A stretch of 64,000 nt of DNA. Source: Hujiaoplasma nucleasis. GTDB lineage: Bacteria > Bacillota_I > Bacilli_A > Izemoplasmatales > Hujiaoplasmataceae. Below the pieces are notes generated by a model that was given only the letters and a program-made list of their open reading frames with translations, had not been told where the DNA came from and ran no database searches. Made by a program: the position numbers and the translations under genes. Of this stretch, positions 42,427 through 54,012 are shown piece after piece. Each line of letters opens with the position of its first letter. Position 1 is the stretch's first letter. The stretch covers positions 1,178,001-1,242,000 of the forward strand of contig NZ_CP051151.1 in assembly GCF_013745115.1 (NCBI RefSeq). The letters are read 5' to 3'.

Positions 42427-43752
42427 ATGCTTGAACATTTCAACTTAAATCTAATTAACAAAAATGATGTCCTTGTCCTATCAATCAGCGGTGGTGTTGA
42501 TTCGATGGTTTTACTAGACATTTTTTTGAAATTTAAAGATTCCTATCACTTGTCCTTACATGTAGCACACATTGATCATCAAAAAAGGGAAAGTTCGAGT
42601 GAAGATGCCAACTTTGTAAAACAAGTCGCTGAAAAAAACAATTTACCTTTCTATTTATATGAATTAGATAATCATACTAATGATAATTTTCATGATTATG
42701 CCCACCAAGAAAGATATGATTTTTTAGTTAGAGTTGCAAGACAATGTAAAGCTAATAAAATTGTGTTGGCTCATCATTTAGATGATTTAGCTGAAACTAT
42801 TATGATGAGATTGGTTAGGGGTTCTTCCTTTGAAGGTTATCAAGGCATCTTAGAAAAAATATACTATAAGGGTTTTGATATCATAAGACCTTTATTAAAT
42901 ATTGATAAAGATACAATCAGTAAATATCAAGAAAATAATCAAATTCTTTATAGAGAAGATGAATCAAACCTAAAGGATGATTATACAAGAAATCGTTACA
43001 GGCATCAACTTATGCCTTTTCTAAAAGAAGAAAACCCTAAATTCTTAGAAAAAATTAAACAGTTTTCTAATTATCAATCGATGTCATATCAACTCATTAA
43101 TGATTTATCTTCACAATATATAAGGTCTTTAGACTTTAGTAAAGATTTTGTATTGATCGATATCAATGAATTCAATCAATTACATGAAATCATCCAAATA
43201 GATTCCATTAAAAAAATCATCAATCACTTAACTGATAATCAATTAGAATTATCCTTTACAAACCTTAAAGATATAATTTATTTGAGTAAACAAGATAAAG
43301 CTCATATAAGTTTTGAAATTCCAAATCAAATTTATGTTGATAAATCCTATGATAAAATCTTGTTTAGGACCTATAAAAATCAACTCAATAATTTTAACCT
43401 AGAAATCAATGATTTTGGTCAATATAAGATTAATAATGAATATCAAGTCTATATATCAAAAAAACTAGACAAAAATTATGATTATATCTATAAATTATGT
43501 TATAATATTCTAGATTTAGTCTTTCCATTAACCATTAGGAATAGACAATCTGGAGACCGATTAGATATTCATGTCGGTACCAAAAAATTAAAGGATTTTT
43601 TTATAGATAAAAAAATCCCTTTAGAACTTAGAGATCAACTTCCTTTATTGGTCGATCATAAGAATGAAATATTATTCATACCTGGCTTGTATCAAAAAAA
43701 TACAGAAGGGTTAGAAAAAATCTATATCCATTTTAAAAAGATAAAGTATTAG
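42427..43752 (+). CDS. tilS: TilS, tRNA(Ile)-lysidine synthetase
   Basis: This 441-residue protein has the PP-loop SISGGVDSMVLLDIF (residues 19-33), AHHLDDLAETIMMRLVRGSS and NLKDDYTRNRYRH, all typical of TilS, plus the C-terminal domain with RNRQSGDRLDIHVGTKKLKDFFIDKKIP. It turns C34 of tRNA-Ile2(CAT) into lysidine; that tRNA is encoded at 30436. AAAAGGGG precedes the start. It heads tilS-ftsH-rqcP; the hpt gene often found between tilS and ftsH is absent. Confidence 0.97.
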   Translation: MLEHFNLNLINKNDVLVLSISGGVDSMVLLDIFLKFKDSYHLSLHVAHIDHQKRESSSEDANFVKQVAEKNNLPFYLYELDNHTNDNFHDYAHQERYDFLVRVARQCKANKIVLAHHLDDLAETIMMRLVRGSSFEGYQGILEKIYYKGFDIIRPLLNIDKDTISKYQENNQILYREDESNLKDDYTRNRYRHQLMPFLKEENPKFLEKIKQFSNYQSMSYQLINDLSSQYIRSLDFSKDFVLIDINEFNQLHEIIQIDSIKKIINHLTDNQLELSFTNLKDIIYLSKQDKAHISFEIPNQIYVDKSYDKILFRTYKNQLNNFNLEINDFGQYKINNEYQVYISKKLDKNYDYIYKLCYNILDLVFPLTIRNRQSGDRLDIHVGTKKLKDFFIDKKIPLELRDQLPLLVDHKNEILFIPGLYQKNTEGLEKIYIHFKKIKY

Positions 43753-43761
43753 GAGGCATAT

Positions 43762-45693
43762 ATGGCAGTTGCTAGAAAAAAACCAAGTGGCCCATTAAAT
43801 AATCGTACCAGTCATTTTATTATGATTGCGATATTGGTCATTATCGTTATTTCAATCATCACTTTCTTTGGTAATTTAAACTCACCTACAGAATTAAGCA
43901 ATTCAGAATTTGATGATAAATTAAGATCAGGAGAAATTATTAATATTGAAGTCTCACCCTTGGCCGGTGAAACTAATCTAGGTATTCGAGAAGTTACTGG
44001 TGATTTAAGAAATGGTGGGGAGTTTGTCACTTTTTTCGCAAATGATGATGAGTTAAATGATGTTAGAACTTTTGCTATAAACAACAATATTCCTTTCAAT
44101 GTCGTCCCTGGTCCAACCACGAATATCATGAATATTATTTTCCCTATTCTACTTGTTGTAGGTGTAGTAATCATGATCATCGCTATGATGAGGGGCGGGG
44201 CCAACGCCAATAGACAAGCCTTTGATTTCGGTAAATCAAAAGCTATTCAATCAAAAGGTGAAAAAACTACTTTTGATGATGTCGCGGGTGCTGATGAAGA
44301 AAAAGAAGAGTTAAAAGAAATTATTGATTTCTTAAAAAATCCAAAAAAATATTTAAATTTGGGTGCGAGAATTCCTAAAGGTGTCCTTTTAGTTGGACCT
44401 CCAGGAACTGGTAAAACCTTAATTGCTAGAGCAGTCGCAGGTGAAGCAAAAGTACCTTTCTTCTTCGTTTCGGGTTCTGATTTCCTTGAAATGTTTGTTG
44501 GGGTCGGAGCTTCTCGTGTAAGAGATATGTTTAAGCAAGCCAAAACCAATTCACCATGTATCTTATTTATTGATGAAATAGATGCTGTTGGTAGACAAAG
44601 AGGTACTGGTCTTGGCGGTGGACATGATGAACGTGAACAAACCCTTAACCAACTACTTGTTGAAATGGATGGTTTCGGCCATAATTCAGGTGTTATTGTC
44701 ATGGCTGCCACAAACCGTGTTGATATCTTAGACCCTGCCTTATTAAGACCTGGTCGTTTCGATAGACAAATTTATGTTGGAAGACCTGACATTAAAGGCC
44801 GTGCTGAAATCTTAAAAGTACATTCTAACAATAAGAAAATTAATCCAGCAATTACCTTCAAAGAAATCGCAAGACGTACACCTGGTTTTACAGGTGCCGA
44901 CTTAGAAAACTTAATGAATGAAGCTGCTTTATTAGCCGCAAGAGAAAATAAACTTCAAATTGAGTTATCTCATATTGATGAAGCTGTTGATAGAGTCATG
45001 ATGGGACCTGCTAAAAAATCTAGAGTATTTACTAAAAAAGAAAAGGAAATTATCGCCTATCATGAAGCTGGACACGCTGTTATTGGTATCAAACTTGAAG
45101 ATGCCAACATCGTCCATAAAGTTACCATCATCCCTCGTGGACAAGCGGGTGGATATAATTTAATGTTACCTAAGGAAGAACAAGCATTCTTACAAACAAA
45201 GAAAAATCTAACCGAAATGATTGTTGGTTTATTAGGTGGTAGGGTAGCTGAACAGTTGGTTTTCAATGAAATATCAACCGGGGCCCATAATGACTTAGAA
45301 AGATCAACTTCTATCGCTAGAAAAATGATTACTGAATACGGTATGAGTGAAAACCTAGGACCTATTACTTATGAAAAAGATTCTGAGAAAGTCTTCCTAG
45401 GTCGTGATTATGGAAAATCAAACAACTTCTCTGAAGCAATCGCAACTGAGATTGATAAAGAAGTCAGAGGAATTATCCATGATTGTTATGATCAAGCTAA
45501 GAAAATCATCGGCGCTAATATGGATTTATTAAAGAATATTGCTCACTATCTACTTGAAGTTGAAACATTAACTAAAGAAGATATTGAAGAAATCGTTGAA
45601 ACTGGTCATTTAGAGCGTTGGGACACTATCCTCGAAGACGAATCTAAAGATATTGTTGAAGAAGAACCAAAAGAAGAAAATAAAGAAGAATAA
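43762..45693 (+). CDS. ftsH: FtsH, membrane AAA+ zinc protease
   Basis: This 643-residue protein has helices at about 20-38 and 118-138 enclosing an external domain. The AAA module follows: [20 protein letters not shown] and the [21 protein letters not shown]. The protease motif is HEAGH, with a third zinc ligand expected further on. The tail is acidic ([11 protein letters not shown]). It degrades unneeded membrane and cytosolic proteins. AGGAGG precedes the ATG. Confidence 0.98.
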   Translation: MAVARKKPSGPLNNRTSHFIMIAILVIIVISIITFFGNLNSPTELSNSEFDDKLRSGEIINIEVSPLAGETNLGIREVTGDLRNGGEFVTFFANDDELNDVRTFAINNNIPFNVVPGPTTNIMNIIFPILLVVGVVIMIIAMMRGGANANRQAFDFGKSKAIQSKGEKTTFDDVAGADEEKEELKEIIDFLKNPKKYLNLGARIPKGVLLVGPPGTGKTLIARAVAGEAKVPFFFVSGSDFLEMFVGVGASRVRDMFKQAKTNSPCILFIDEIDAVGRQRGTGLGGGHDEREQTLNQLLVEMDGFGHNSGVIVMAATNRVDILDPALLRPGRFDRQIYVGRPDIKGRAEILKVHSNNKKINPAITFKEIARRTPGFTGADLENLMNEAALLAARENKLQIELSHIDEAVDRVMMGPAKKSRVFTKKEKEIIAYHEAGHAVIGIKLEDANIVHKVTIIPRGQAGGYNLMLPKEEQAFLQTKKNLTEMIVGLLGGRVAEQLVFNEISTGAHNDLERSTSIARKMITEYGMSENLGPITYEKDSEKVFLGRDYGKSNNFSEAIATEIDKEVRGIIHDCYDQAKKIIGANMDLLKNIAHYLLEVETLTKEDIEEIVETGHLERWDTILEDESKDIVEEEPKEENKEE

Positions 45694-45700
45694 TTAAAAT

Positions 45701-45721
45701 GGGGATACATATTGTATCCCC
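45701..45721 (+). terminator. Hairpin between ftsH and rqcP
   Basis: GGGGATACA/TGTATCCCC is a 9-bp stem with a 3-nt loop, followed only by TTGTTT, so it is a weak terminator or attenuator. Confidence 0.45.
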
Positions 45722-45742
45722 TTGTTTAAAGAAGGTGTTAAA

Positions 45743-45988
45743 GTGAGACTAGATAAATTTTTAAAAGTATCTCGAATCTTTAAAAGACGTACTATTGCCA
45801 AAGAAGTATCTAAAAATGGCCGTGTATTAATTAATGATCGAGTTGCTAAACCTGGAACCGAGTTAAAAGCAGGTGACATTTTAGAAATATCATATGGACA
45901 AAAAACCATCAAAGTGAAAGTAATGAAATTGGCTGACCATATGAAAAAAGAAGACGCAGATTCAATGTACGAGTTAATTGAAGAATAA
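45743..45988 (+). CDS. rqcP: RqcP (YabO/HslR), S4-domain ribosome quality control factor
   Basis: This 81-residue S4 RNA-binding protein begins at GTG 45743 (MRLDKFLKVSRIFKRRTIAKE), five bases after AAGGTG. RVLINDRVAKPGTELKAGDILEI completes the S4 fold. The length and sequence match B. subtilis RqcP, which works with RqcH to add Ala tails to peptides on obstructed 50S subunits. The upstream in-frame TTG is not needed. Confidence 0.92.
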   Translation: MRLDKFLKVSRIFKRRTIAKEVSKNGRVLINDRVAKPGTELKAGDILEISYGQKTIKVKVMKLADHMKKEDADSMYELIEE

Positions 45989-46041
45989 TCAATATTTTTG
46001 ATTATTAGACGATTTTTTCGTATAATAAGAAAGGTGATTTT

Positions 46042-47004
46042 ATGAAAAAAATAATAATTATTTTATTATCCTTAGCATCACTTTTAATACTATCTTCATG
46101 TACAAGTGAATCTAACACAGTTTATGTCACTGTCTATCCTTTAAAATTCATGTCAGAAGAATTATTTAAAGATACAGATTATACAGTAGGTATTGTTCCT
46201 GGAGTTTCATCTCATGAACATTCTGCTGAATGGTCTCCAAAACAAATTATTGCTATGCAAGATGCTGATTTTTTATTTTATATTGGCGCAAATTATGACC
46301 AATATATAACCAAAAAAATAAATGTCTTTAACGATGCTAATGTAAAACTTATAAATATTGAAAATGAGAATGATTATATTGAATATATAGAAGGTGAATA
46401 TCATCACGAACATGATCATGATCATGATGAAGAAATAACAAGCAAAAATGAAGAACCACAATTGGGTCTTGATCCACATTTTTGGATTTCACCATTAAGA
46501 ATGCTTAACGTCTTAGATTTATTATATGATAAGTATATCGAAGCTTATCCAAATGATGTTGAAACTTTGACAGATAATTATATGACTCTAAAATCAAGAC
46601 TTGAAGAATTGCACCTAGATTACCAAGACGTTATATCACAGATGACTAAACCAGTCTTAACTTCAACTAATTTATATGGGTACTTAAGGCAAGATTATGG
46701 CTTGGTATTTTTATCAATTTCCAAGGGTTATCATGAAGAACCAGATAATATGGTTTCTGAAGAAACTGGTATTATTATTGAAGAAATAAAGCTCCATCAA
46801 ATCAATACCATCATTTTTGAAAAAAAGCGCAGTTCTCCTGCTTCTGACCATATTTTCGCTGAAATGGTTAAACTAGAAATTGAACCTATTAAATTAGAAT
46901 ATGATGTGTTACAATTATTATCAAATGAAGACATTTCTCAAAACAAGGATTATATCACTGAAATGAGAGAAAATCTGATAGTCTTTGAAAAAGCTGGAAA
47001 ATAA
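46042..47004 (+). CDS. Zinc ABC transporter substrate-binding lipoprotein (ZnuA/AdcA-like)
   Basis: This 320-residue protein has a signal peptide with lipobox ILSSC (Cys20). Metal ligands fit a cluster A-I zinc receptor: His in SSHEHSAEWSP, a His-rich loop HHEHDHDHDEE (residues 117-127) typical of zinc-specific members, LDPHFWISP, and a later Glu/Asp. No permease or ATPase gene is adjacent, so it must pair with components elsewhere. It sits 19 bp before lysS. Confidence 0.93.
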   Translation: MKKIIIILLSLASLLILSSCTSESNTVYVTVYPLKFMSEELFKDTDYTVGIVPGVSSHEHSAEWSPKQIIAMQDADFLFYIGANYDQYITKKINVFNDANVKLINIENENDYIEYIEGEYHHEHDHDHDEEITSKNEEPQLGLDPHFWISPLRMLNVLDLLYDKYIEAYPNDVETLTDNYMTLKSRLEELHLDYQDVISQMTKPVLTSTNLYGYLRQDYGLVFLSISKGYHEEPDNMVSEETGIIIEEIKLHQINTIIFEKKRSSPASDHIFAEMVKLEIEPIKLEYDVLQLLSNEDISQNKDYITEMRENLIVFEKAGK

Positions 47005-47008
47005 GTAG

Positions 47009-48567
<1,559 letters not shown>

Positions 48568-48572
<5 letters not shown>

Positions 48573-48635
48573 GAATAGGTCTCCTTTCGGTGTTTGTTGG
48601 TAACTACATTATAAAGGATTGTACCTATTCATGCA
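48568..48635. repeat. 13-bp inverted repeat with inner stem downstream of lysS
   Basis: TGCATGAATAGGT (48568-48580) and ACCTATTCATGCA (48623-48635) are perfect inverted repeats. Inside, TCCTTT (48582-48587) pairs with AAAGGA (48613-48618). The structure could terminate lysS (CTTTTATTTTA follows) or be the end of an old mobile element. A 15-bp tandem duplication (48673-48702) lies beyond it. I see nothing else in 48636-48712. Confidence 0.75.
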
Positions 48636-48708
48636 CTTTTATTTTATAAACATCTTTTTTAAACACCCCTAAGAAAATTATAGAACCGAAAATTATAGAA
48701 CCATAAAA

Positions 48709-48735
48709 AAAATAACTCTAAAATTTAGAGTTAAT
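48709..48735 (-). terminator. Terminator of the TPR-protein operon
   Basis: AACTCTAAA/TTTAGAGTT with a T run on the minus strand follows the stop of the TPR gene. Confidence 0.75.
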
Positions 48736-48742
48736 TTTTTAT

Positions 48743-49648
48743 TTATTTTTCTGTTTCGTTTTCATCTTCTTGATCAAAAACATCAGCATCTTCTATATCT
48801 TGAATTTGATCTAGATTTTCTTCTTGAACAGGTTCTTGTTCATTAAAGTCATCTTCTGTAAAAACATAGTCTTCTATATTGACAGAATTCTTGAACATAG
48901 ATTGGGCTTCTTTAGCTGTAAAATGACTTTTACCATTTGCTAAAACTTTAGCTAAATGAATATCCATTTCATGAGTATCGCCAATGACTTTATAGTAATG
49001 AGCCATACGATAGTGATAGATTAATCGCTGAGAAATATAGCCATTGTGTTGAGACAAATGTGCTTCGATAACATTTTTATATTCTTCAGGATCTTCTTCG
49101 ATATTTTTAATGGCTGTTAGTAATCTTTCATAAGATGTTGCATAAGCATAAAATTTCTTATGAATTTTTGGTTTTACATTATTGATTCTTTCTAAAGCCA
49201 AATCAAAACCTTCTTGATTGCCTAATTCATTGTATGCGTATGCTTGATGAGCAAAGATAAGGACATGGTAAACCGTATTCATTCTTTGTAATTCAATTTG
49301 ATTGAATGTTTGAATGGCTTTGTCATATTCGCCATTATTATAATAAGCCATGCCTAAATGCAATAGAAAAATGCCTTTCAATGATTTGGTAGGCGCATTT
49401 TCAACATGGTTTAACGCCATTTCAATTGCGCTTTCAATATCTAAGTCATAATCCATAAGCATATTAAACTTATTTACAAATTTTTGCATAGGTGATGTCA
49501 ATTTATATCTAAAATACATGTAACCAACCAAAATAATGGCAAAAGCTAAAAGCCAATCCATATATTCTAAGAAATAATTAGTTACCATTAATGCAAAGGC
49601 TAAGACAGCATAAATGATGATGGTTGCGTAAAATTCTTTTTTATTCAT
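48743..49648 (-). CDS. Membrane-anchored TPR-repeat protein
   Basis: This 301-residue protein has two helices at the N-terminus (8-28 and 32-48) and then helical repeats. The best TPR is at 95-125 (LHLGMAYYNNGEYDKAIQTFNQI). The tail (265-301) is acidic, rich in Glu and Asp. It probably scaffolds a membrane-associated complex. It begins directly after the stop of the gene at 49649, so the two are coupled. The partner is unknown. Confidence 0.75.
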   Translation of the reverse strand: MNKKEFYATIIIYAVLAFALMVTNYFLEYMDWLLAFAIILVGYMYFRYKLTSPMQKFVNKFNMLMDYDLDIESAIEMALNHVENAPTKSLKGIFLLHLGMAYYNNGEYDKAIQTFNQIELQRMNTVYHVLIFAHQAYAYNELGNQEGFDLALERINNVKPKIHKKFYAYATSYERLLTAIKNIEEDPEEYKNVIEAHLSQHNGYISQRLIYHYRMAHYYKVIGDTHEMDIHLAKVLANGKSHFTAKEAQSMFKNSVNIEDYVFTEDDFNEQEPVQEENLDQIQDIEDADVFDQEDENETEK

Positions 49649-50230
49649 TTATATTTCCTTTCCAATCACAATTTCATCTTCTTCTTCATCAAGATCTAAA
49701 CCCAAGGTTAATGCTATATCAACAAAAATATCAATAATTGAATGAAATTCATATTGTTTTTCTTGAATCACATCTAATAATCTACTATCAATATAGACAT
49801 TATAATTATCAGGTATATCTTTTTTTTCAGTGATGATTTCTTCTAACTCTTCTAAAAGGTTTTCCATTTCTTCTTCATCAAATTGGATTTTTTGTTCTGC
49901 TAGTTCATATCTCAAATCCTCAATAAACAATAAATAATTAATTAGAGTATCATAGTGCATAAAATGATGAAAATCATGGTTAAAAAACTTTTCTAAATAT
50001 ATATTACATGTAAAAAACTGTTGATAGAGATATTCTAATCCAACTTGAATGATTTTATCTATATCATCATCAAGAGAATCTTGATCCTTATACTCTTGAA
50101 ATAGAAAAAGTAAGACTTCATACACGGGCTTAAATCTTGTGTATAAGATTGAATTGTGAGATTCCAAATGGTCATAAAAGTCTTTATTTTCTAAATACCA
50201 ACTTTGGTATTCTTTTAAACGTTCATTCAT
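49649..50230 (-). CDS. Hypothetical acidic cytoplasmic protein
   Basis: This 193-residue, mainly helical protein is rich in aromatic and acidic residues (YLYQQFFTCNIYLEKFFNHDFHHFMHYD). It has no membrane segment and no motif I recognise. It lies between fba (4-bp gap) and the TPR gene. Confidence 0.65.
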   Translation of the reverse strand: MNERLKEYQSWYLENKDFYDHLESHNSILYTRFKPVYEVLLFLFQEYKDQDSLDDDIDKIIQVGLEYLYQQFFTCNIYLEKFFNHDFHHFMHYDTLINYLLFIEDLRYELAEQKIQFDEEEMENLLEELEEIITEKKDIPDNYNVYIDSRLLDVIQEKQYEFHSIIDIFVDIALTLGLDLDEEEDEIVIGKEI

Positions 50231-50234
50231 AAAA

Positions 50235-51101
50235 TTATGCTTGATTTACTGAACCAAATAAAATCATTTTTTCTTTAACTGTTTCTTTAATTGCTTCAGT
50301 TCCTGGAGCTAATAATTTTCTTGGATCAAATCCCTTGCCAATCAAATCTTTACCTTCTTCAATATATTTTCTTGTGGCTCTAGCAAAAGACCATTGACAT
50401 TCTGTATTAACGTTAATTTTTGAAACACCCATAGAAATAGCTTTTTTCACCATATCTTCAGGGATACCAGTACCGCCATGTAAAACCAATGGAGTATCAC
50501 CAGTAATATCATTAACTTGGTTTAAAACATCGAAATCAAGGCCTTTCCAGTTATCTGGATATTTACCATGAATATTTCCAATACCAGCAGCTAAAAAATC
50601 TACTCCTAAATCAGCAATCATTTTACATTCTTTAGGATCAGCGACTTCACCTGAACCAACGACTCCATCTTCTTCTCCACCAATAGCACCTACTTCAGCT
50701 TCGACTGAAATACCTAATGAATGTGCTAATTCTACTATTTCTTTTGTTTTTTCAATATTTTCTTTAATATCATAATGTGAACCATCAAACATAACTGAAG
50801 AATAACCCGCTTTAATTGCTTTTTTAGCGCCTTCATAAGAACCATGATCTAAATGTAAGGCTACTGGTACAGTGATGTTTAACTCTTCAATCATCGCTTT
50901 CACCATATCTGCTACAACTTTAAATCCAGCCATATATTTATTAGCACCTTCAGATACACCTAAAATAACTGGTGATTTATTTTCTTCAGCTGTTAATAAA
51001 ACTGCCTTTGTCCATTCTAAATTATTAATGTTAAAATGCCCGATAGCATATCCGTTTTTATATGCTTTATCTAACATTTCTTTTGCTGATACTAAACCCA
51101 T
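50235..51101 (-). CDS. fba: Class II fructose-1,6-bisphosphate aldolase
   Basis: This 288-residue glycolytic enzyme has the metal and catalytic blocks ALHLDHGSYE (Asp85, His86), EVGAIGGEEDG, GIGNIHGKYP, VLHGGTGIP and KINVNTE. It cleaves fructose-1,6-bisphosphate to two triose phosphates using zinc. AAGGAGG precedes the ATG. It is the first gene of a three-gene operon. Confidence 0.97.
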   Translation of the reverse strand: MGLVSAKEMLDKAYKNGYAIGHFNINNLEWTKAVLLTAEENKSPVILGVSEGANKYMAGFKVVADMVKAMIEELNITVPVALHLDHGSYEGAKKAIKAGYSSVMFDGSHYDIKENIEKTKEIVELAHSLGISVEAEVGAIGGEEDGVVGSGEVADPKECKMIADLGVDFLAAGIGNIHGKYPDNWKGLDFDVLNQVNDITGDTPLVLHGGTGIPEDMVKKAISMGVSKINVNTECQWSFARATRKYIEEGKDLIGKGFDPRKLLAPGTEAIKETVKEKMILFGSVNQA

Positions 51102-51136
51102 AATATAATCCTCCTTAGATTTTCTATAACACTATA

Positions 51137-51165
51137 ATTATACCTTTAAAGCGTGTTTTTGTAAA
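51137..51165 (-). promoter_or_regulatory. fba promoter
   Basis: TTTACA (51160-51165) and TATAAT (51137-51142) are 17 bp apart on the minus strand. Confidence 0.75.
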
Positions 51166-51189
51166 GTTATTCACCATATTATCACAAAA

Positions 51190-51218
51190 GAGAAAAGAGA
51201 TGTCCGAAGACATCTCTT
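51190..51218 (-). terminator. pmbA terminator with UUCG loop
   Basis: AAGAGATGTC/GACATCTCTT closes a TTCG tetraloop on the minus strand and is followed by TTCTCTTTT. Confidence 0.8.
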
Positions 51219-51226
51219 ATAGGTTT

Positions 51227-52540
51227 TTAGCTACCAGATACTGGCATTGATTTCACTTTAATTGAAGGTGTAGTAACACCATAATAACTCATTTTTGAAT
51301 CATTCCCAACCATAGTGATATCTTTTAACATATCTATAAAGTTTCCAGCTACTGTAATCAAAGCAACTGGTCTTTCTTTCTTACCGTTTTTAACATAATA
51401 TCCCATCGCTTGAAGTGAAAAATCACCACTGACAGCATTAGCTCCTGCATGAGCACCTTGTACATCTGTTATATAAATGCCTTCTTTCATTGATGATATC
51501 ATTTCATCAATGGTAGAATTACCAGATTCCATTTTTAAATTCACTGCAGAAACCGAACCACCAAAACCATTACCAGTTGATTTTACATTATCTTTTTTAG
51601 CGGTGACTAAGTTGTGCAAATAAGTGTTTAAAACACCTTCTTTAATTAATGCTTTATATGAAGTTGCGACACCTTCATCATCAAAAGATCTTGAACGAGA
51701 AGACTTCTTCATAAATGGATCATCAACAATAGTAACTAATTCAGAACCAATTTTTTCATTTAATTTATCTTTTAACAAAGACATATTCTTTTGAACAGCA
51801 TCTGCAGAAAAGACATTTTGAAAAGCTGAGAATAAAGTCGCCAAGGCAGAATTTGAGAAAACAATTTCGTATTGATCTGAAGGCACAGGTTTAGCTCCTA
51901 AAGCAGCTAGTGCATCATCAGCGATTTCTTTTGCAATTTTTTTAATATCAAAATCATTAAAATCATTTGAAATCAATACATCAAACCCAACTCTTTGATC
52001 AGTGTCATCTTTAACAATAACAGAACCGCCCATATATGCAGAATTAGCCATATTTTCTAAATCTAAGCCTTTTGAGTTCTTTAATACTACTTTATTAGAT
52101 GATTCAGAATACATGGTTTCAACAACAGACATTCTTTCATCGTATTCATGTAAGAATTTATCCATGTCTTTTAATGTTTTAATTTTTGTTTGGACATCTA
52201 GTTTAGCAAGTTCTTCATTATATATATCATCTAACTTACGATATTCCTTATCACCCTCATAAATAATAGCATCATCTAAGGAGTCAATTTCTTTAGCACT
52301 AGCGATGATTGTATCTATCACTTCATCAATGATTTCATCTTCTAATACTTCAGTCACATAAGTACCCATTTTATTATTATAGATACCTCTAATAATCATT
52401 GAAGATGTATCTGCAATAACATATGAATCAACTTCATCCTCAAAAATTTCAATACTTAAATTACTTTTATCAGATAAATAAACTTGAATATCTGTTAATC
52501 CTTTTTCAGAAGCTCTTTTAAATAGTTTATCAATATTCAT
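51227..52540 (-). CDS. pmbA: PmbA/TldE-type protease subunit
   Basis: This 437-residue protein is the non-catalytic partner of TldD. It has the family fold (DIQVYLSDKSNLSIEIFEDEVDSY; later FSLQAMGYYVKNGK) but no HExxxH. The pair trims unfolded peptides and matures certain modified peptides. ATG at 52540 follows AAAGGAG and lies 1 bp from the tldD stop. Confidence 0.93.
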   Translation of the reverse strand: MNIDKLFKRASEKGLTDIQVYLSDKSNLSIEIFEDEVDSYVIADTSSMIIRGIYNNKMGTYVTEVLEDEIIDEVIDTIIASAKEIDSLDDAIIYEGDKEYRKLDDIYNEELAKLDVQTKIKTLKDMDKFLHEYDERMSVVETMYSESSNKVVLKNSKGLDLENMANSAYMGGSVIVKDDTDQRVGFDVLISNDFNDFDIKKIAKEIADDALAALGAKPVPSDQYEIVFSNSALATLFSAFQNVFSADAVQKNMSLLKDKLNEKIGSELVTIVDDPFMKKSSRSRSFDDEGVATSYKALIKEGVLNTYLHNLVTAKKDNVKSTGNGFGGSVSAVNLKMESGNSTIDEMISSMKEGIYITDVQGAHAGANAVSGDFSLQAMGYYVKNGKKERPVALITVAGNFIDMLKDITMVGNDSKMSYYGVTTPSIKVKSMPVSGS

Positions 52541-52541
52541 C

Positions 52542-53939
52542 TTAGTTAGCTCCTTTCTTTTTACCACCAACAGTCATTGCTTGTACTCTAATTGATGGTT
52601 GTCCGACGTCTGCAGGTATTGAACCTGATGCAGATCCACACATACCTCTTTGTCTTTCTAAGTTATTGGCTATCATATCGATTTTATGTAAAACATCTGC
52701 CCCGTTACCAACCAAGGCAGCACCTTTAACTGGTTCAGCAATTTTACCTTCTCTTATCATGTATCCTTCCATAACAGAGAAATTAAAGTCCCCATTACCA
52801 GGATTTACAGAACCACCACCAAGTTTTTTAGCAAATAATCCATACTCAGTGTTTTTAATGATTTCTTCTAAAGTAGAATCACCATTATCAATAAATGTAT
52901 TAGACATTCTTGAAGTAGGGCTAAATTTATAATTTTGTCTTCTTGATGATCCAGTTGGTTCTTCATTCATTCTTCTTGCATTAATTTTATCAATCATGTA
53001 AGAATTTAAAATACCGTTTTTGATTAATATACGACGTTGTTGAGGATATCCCTCATCATCGTAATTCGCTGAACCCCAGGCATTTTCAATGGTTCCATCA
53101 TCTATAGCTGTAACGATATCTGAAGCAATTTTTGTGCCTTTTTTACCAGAAAAAACAGAAGCGTTTTTAGCTACAGAAGTTGCTTCTAAAGAGTGACCAC
53201 AAGCTTCATGGAAAATAACACCACCAAAAGCATTATTAATAATAACCGGCATAACTCCACTAGGGCAATCATCAGCATACAACATAGTTTTTGCAACTTT
53301 AGCAGCTTCTTCAGCGTATTTTTCGATATCCATTTCATCGAAGAATTCATAGCCTTTACCTGATCCATCACCAGCACTACCCGTTTGCATCATACCCTTA
53401 TCTGCCGCAATAGCAGATGTCATTAATCTAACTCTAACTCTTGTTTCAGTAACAAAACGTCCTTCTGAGTTAGCGATCAATACAACTTGTTCGTCATCCA
53501 TTAAGTAAACCATAACTTGTTTGATAACTTCATCGTATTCAGAAGCTGCTTTATAAGATCTCTTTAAAAGTTTTACTTTATCTTTTAAATCAACTTCACT
53601 TGGTTTAATTTTGACTTGATGTTTTTGGCCTACTTCTAAATCCATTAAAGGCGTTCTTTTTGTTAAGTGCTCATCTTTAAATGATTTAGATAAGTCTTTA
53701 GCTAATTGAATCAATTCTTCTGGATTTTTAGAATTAGTGTATGCATAAACACTTTGGGTTTTTTTAGCAACTCTAATACCTACACCAAACGATTTTGAGT
53801 TATTAGACTTTTCAAGTCTTCCTGATACTGATTGTAAAACAGATGCGTTTCTTTTCTCGATAAAAACTTCAGAAAAATCTGCGCCTGTCTCTAATCCAGC
53901 ATCAAGGATTTGTTCAATTAATTTCTTTTCTAACAACAT
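52542..53939 (-). CDS. tldD: TldD metalloprotease
   Basis: This 465-residue zinc protease has the motif HEACGHSLEA (HExxxH) and the C-terminal GNGDFNFSVMEGYMIREGKI and SIRVQAMTVGGKKKG blocks. It assembles with PmbA into a TldD-TldE heterodimer with a closed chamber. No obvious modified-peptide precursor gene is nearby, so a general peptide-trimming role is likely. GGAGGAAAT precedes the ATG. Confidence 0.95.
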   Translation of the reverse strand: MLLEKKLIEQILDAGLETGADFSEVFIEKRNASVLQSVSGRLEKSNNSKSFGVGIRVAKKTQSVYAYTNSKNPEELIQLAKDLSKSFKDEHLTKRTPLMDLEVGQKHQVKIKPSEVDLKDKVKLLKRSYKAASEYDEVIKQVMVYLMDDEQVVLIANSEGRFVTETRVRVRLMTSAIAADKGMMQTGSAGDGSGKGYEFFDEMDIEKYAEEAAKVAKTMLYADDCPSGVMPVIINNAFGGVIFHEACGHSLEATSVAKNASVFSGKKGTKIASDIVTAIDDGTIENAWGSANYDDEGYPQQRRILIKNGILNSYMIDKINARRMNEEPTGSSRRQNYKFSPTSRMSNTFIDNGDSTLEEIIKNTEYGLFAKKLGGGSVNPGNGDFNFSVMEGYMIREGKIAEPVKGAALVGNGADVLHKIDMIANNLERQRGMCGSASGSIPADVGQPSIRVQAMTVGGKKKGAN

Positions 53940-54012
53940 ATATTTCCTCCTTTTATGCTCTCAAAGATTATTTTATCATATTGAATCTATTTTGAAAAGG
54001 TTGACATGTCAA

